Of a stretch of 5,469 bases of DNA, positions 4,834-5,469 are shown piece after piece (position 1 is the stretch's first letter; the number at the start of each line of letters is the position of its first letter). The notes below the pieces were generated by a model. The model ran no database searches and was not told the origin of the DNA. It saw only the letters and a list, made by a program, of their open reading frames with translations. Origin of the DNA: Desulfatitalea sp. (lineage in GTDB: Bacteria > Desulfobacterota > Desulfobacteria > Desulfobacterales > Desulfosarcinaceae); contig JAGTVD010000146.1 in assembly GCA_018224505.1 (NCBI GenBank), positions 1-5,469 on the forward strand, read 5' to 3'. A program made the translations under genes and the position numbers.

Positions 4834-5469
4834 TGCCGGGCTGCTGCGCATCGGCCTCAAATATTGCGGCGGATGCAAGCCCGGCTACGACCGGGTGGCG
4901 GCAGCCGAACGTATCGCCGCGCAATTAAGACCCAAAGCGGTGCTGCTGCCACCCGACAGCCCGGCGCTGGATCTGATCCTGGTCATGCAGGGATGCCCCA
5001 CCGCCTGCGCCGATCTGGCCGCTTACCATGCACCGGCCATCCGCTCGGTGACCAGCCCCGCGGAGGCTGACCGGTTTATCGAAGACCTGCTCGCCCAAAC
5101 GTTAACAAAGGAGATGGGTATGCCGCTCACACGAGAAGAGATCCAAAAGGCCCTGGCCGACTGGAACCAGGCTTGGGCGCGTTACGATCTGGATGGCGTG
5201 ATGTCACTGATGCACGATGATGTGGTGTTCGAAAACTGGACCGGCGGCAAGGCCGTGGGCAAGACGGCGCTGGCCGACGCCTGGCGGCAGTGGTTTGCCG
5301 GCGGCGGTTTCCGTTTTATCGAGCAGGAGCTGTTCATCGACGAAACGGCCCAGAAAGTGCTCTTCCGCTGGGTGCTGGAGTGGCCCTGCCCGGTCAAGGG
5401 ATACGAAGGCCGGCTTGAGCGGCGCAAGGGGGTGGATGTGATGCATCTCCAGGATGGCAGGATCATCAA
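4823..5469 (+). CDS. Cysteine-motif (CxxC...CxxxC) protein fused in frame to an NTF2-like domain, partial at right edge
   Basis: ATG at 4823 overlaps the abfD stop by 11 nt, with no good ribosome site, so translational coupling is likely. The frame is open for 215 codons to the window edge. Residues 1-95 form a small alpha/beta-looking domain: a strand running into LKYCGGCKPGYDR (C15, C18), a helix, a second strand leading to LVMQGCPTACADL (C58, C62), then a strand and helix ending FIEDLLAQ. The CxxC and GCxxxC pairs suggest metal or Fe-S binding or redox chemistry, and the second recalls the Cys motif of thioredoxin-fold [2Fe-2S] ferredoxins; I do not recognise a named family. Residues 100 onward are an NTF2/SnoaL-like domain. 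Either this is a true fusion, or two adjacent genes whose separating stop is absent, with the second also started internally (see 5120). Coupling to abfD hints at an accessory role, for example cluster supply or electron transfer; this is inference. Confidence 0.65.
   Translation, partial: MKPDAGLLRIGLKYCGGCKPGYDRVAAAERIAAQLRPKAVLLPPDSPALDLILVMQGCPTACADLAAYHAPAIRSVTSPAEADRFIEDLLAQTLTKEMGMPLTREEIQKALADWNQAWARYDLDGVMSLMHDDVVFENWTGGKAVGKTALADAWRQWFAGGGFRFIEQELFIDETAQKVLFRWVLEWPCPVKGYEGRLERRKGVDVMHLQDGRII
5108..5113 (+). promoter_or_regulatory. Internal ribosome-binding site before the NTF2-like domain
   Basis: AAGGAG (5108-5113) lies 6 nt before the ATG at 5120, near-ideal spacing. Another in-frame ATG (5114) follows immediately but is too close to be used with this site. 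It sits inside the open frame that begins at 4823, so the NTF2-like domain can be made on its own as well as in the fusion. Confidence 0.65.
5120..5469 (+). CDS. NTF2-like / SnoaL-like superfamily protein (alternative internal start), partial
   Basis: This is the second part of the frame opened at 4823, listed separately because it has its own Shine-Dalgarno and a start typical of free-standing NTF2-like proteins. At least 116 residues are visible before the edge. The cone-shaped NTF2 fold pattern is clear: helix IQKALADWNQAWARYDLDGV, then MSLMHDDVVFENWTGGKAVG, helix ALADAWRQWF, and beta strands KVLFRWVLEW and GVDVMHLQDGRII. Members bind small hydrophobic ligands in a central pocket and include isomerases, dehydratases, hydrolases and non-catalytic proteins. 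No specific catalytic residue set can be assigned here. Its place after abfD suggests a role with the same acyl-CoA or its acid, but this is only context. If the fusion is real, these residues are the C-terminal domain of a larger protein. Confidence 0.6.
   Translation, partial: MPLTREEIQKALADWNQAWARYDLDGVMSLMHDDVVFENWTGGKAVGKTALADAWRQWFAGGGFRFIEQELFIDETAQKVLFRWVLEWPCPVKGYEGRLERRKGVDVMHLQDGRII

Noticed and set aside
3418..4878. 486-codon open frame on the minus strand opposite abfD
   Set aside because: It mirrors the abfD coding frame; GC-rich codon use keeps the antisense frame open. The translation is Gly/His/Val-rich with no family resemblance, while the plus-strand frame has clear catalytic motifs.
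4833..4930. ATG overlapping the abfD stop as TGATG
   Set aside because: This classic coupling arrangement is in a different frame that stops after about 30 codons. The frame from 4823 holds the patterned CxxC/CxxxC domain and remains open for over 200 codons.

Overview
The window is a GC-rich bacterial chromosome segment. It probably comes from an anaerobic Desulfobacterota-type organism (Desulfosarcina/Desulfobacterales-like). That guess rests on the gene families present: a DUF4388(PATAN)-HDOD regulator, a stand-alone short 3-hydroxyacyl-CoA dehydrogenase, and an oxygen-sensitive [4Fe-4S]/FAD dehydratase of the 4-hydroxybutyryl-CoA dehydratase family. No rRNA, tRNA, CRISPR array, insertion sequence or phage gene is visible.

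Layout. Positions 1-2012 hold the 5' part of a large minus-strand gene that runs off the left edge. It encodes an N-terminal PATAN/DUF4388 module, a GAF-like middle, a Pro/Ala-rich linker and an HDOD domain with an intact HD pair. Positions 2013-2294 are a divergent intergenic region. It carries a good sigma70-type promoter facing right (2116-2145), bracketed by two CAATTG-centred palindromes that look like operators, and a 7-bp hairpin nearer the minus-strand gene. Positions 2295-3170 encode a 291-aa 3-hydroxybutyryl-CoA dehydrogenase with a textbook ribosome-binding site, followed by a strong intrinsic terminator (3204-3242). A second promoter (3287-3316) drives 3388-4833, a 481-aa 4-hydroxybutyryl-CoA dehydratase/vinylacetyl-CoA isomerase homologue (AbfD). 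Overlapping its end by 11 nt is a frame that stays open from 4823 to the right edge. It first encodes a ~97-aa cysteine-motif protein (CxxC...CxxxC) and continues without a stop into an NTF2/SnoaL-like domain, which has its own ribosome-binding site and internal ATG (5120).

How the genes fit. AbfD-type enzymes convert 4-hydroxybutyryl-CoA to crotonyl-CoA. After hydration by a crotonase, which is not in this window, a 3-hydroxybutyryl-CoA dehydrogenase oxidises the product to acetoacetyl-CoA. The two enzymes therefore fit one C4 acyl-CoA route, but promoter and terminator placement suggests they are separate transcription units. The small cysteine protein and NTF2-like domain are tightly coupled to abfD and are the least explained part of the window. 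The HDOD protein is transcribed away from this module and is probably an unrelated signalling gene.
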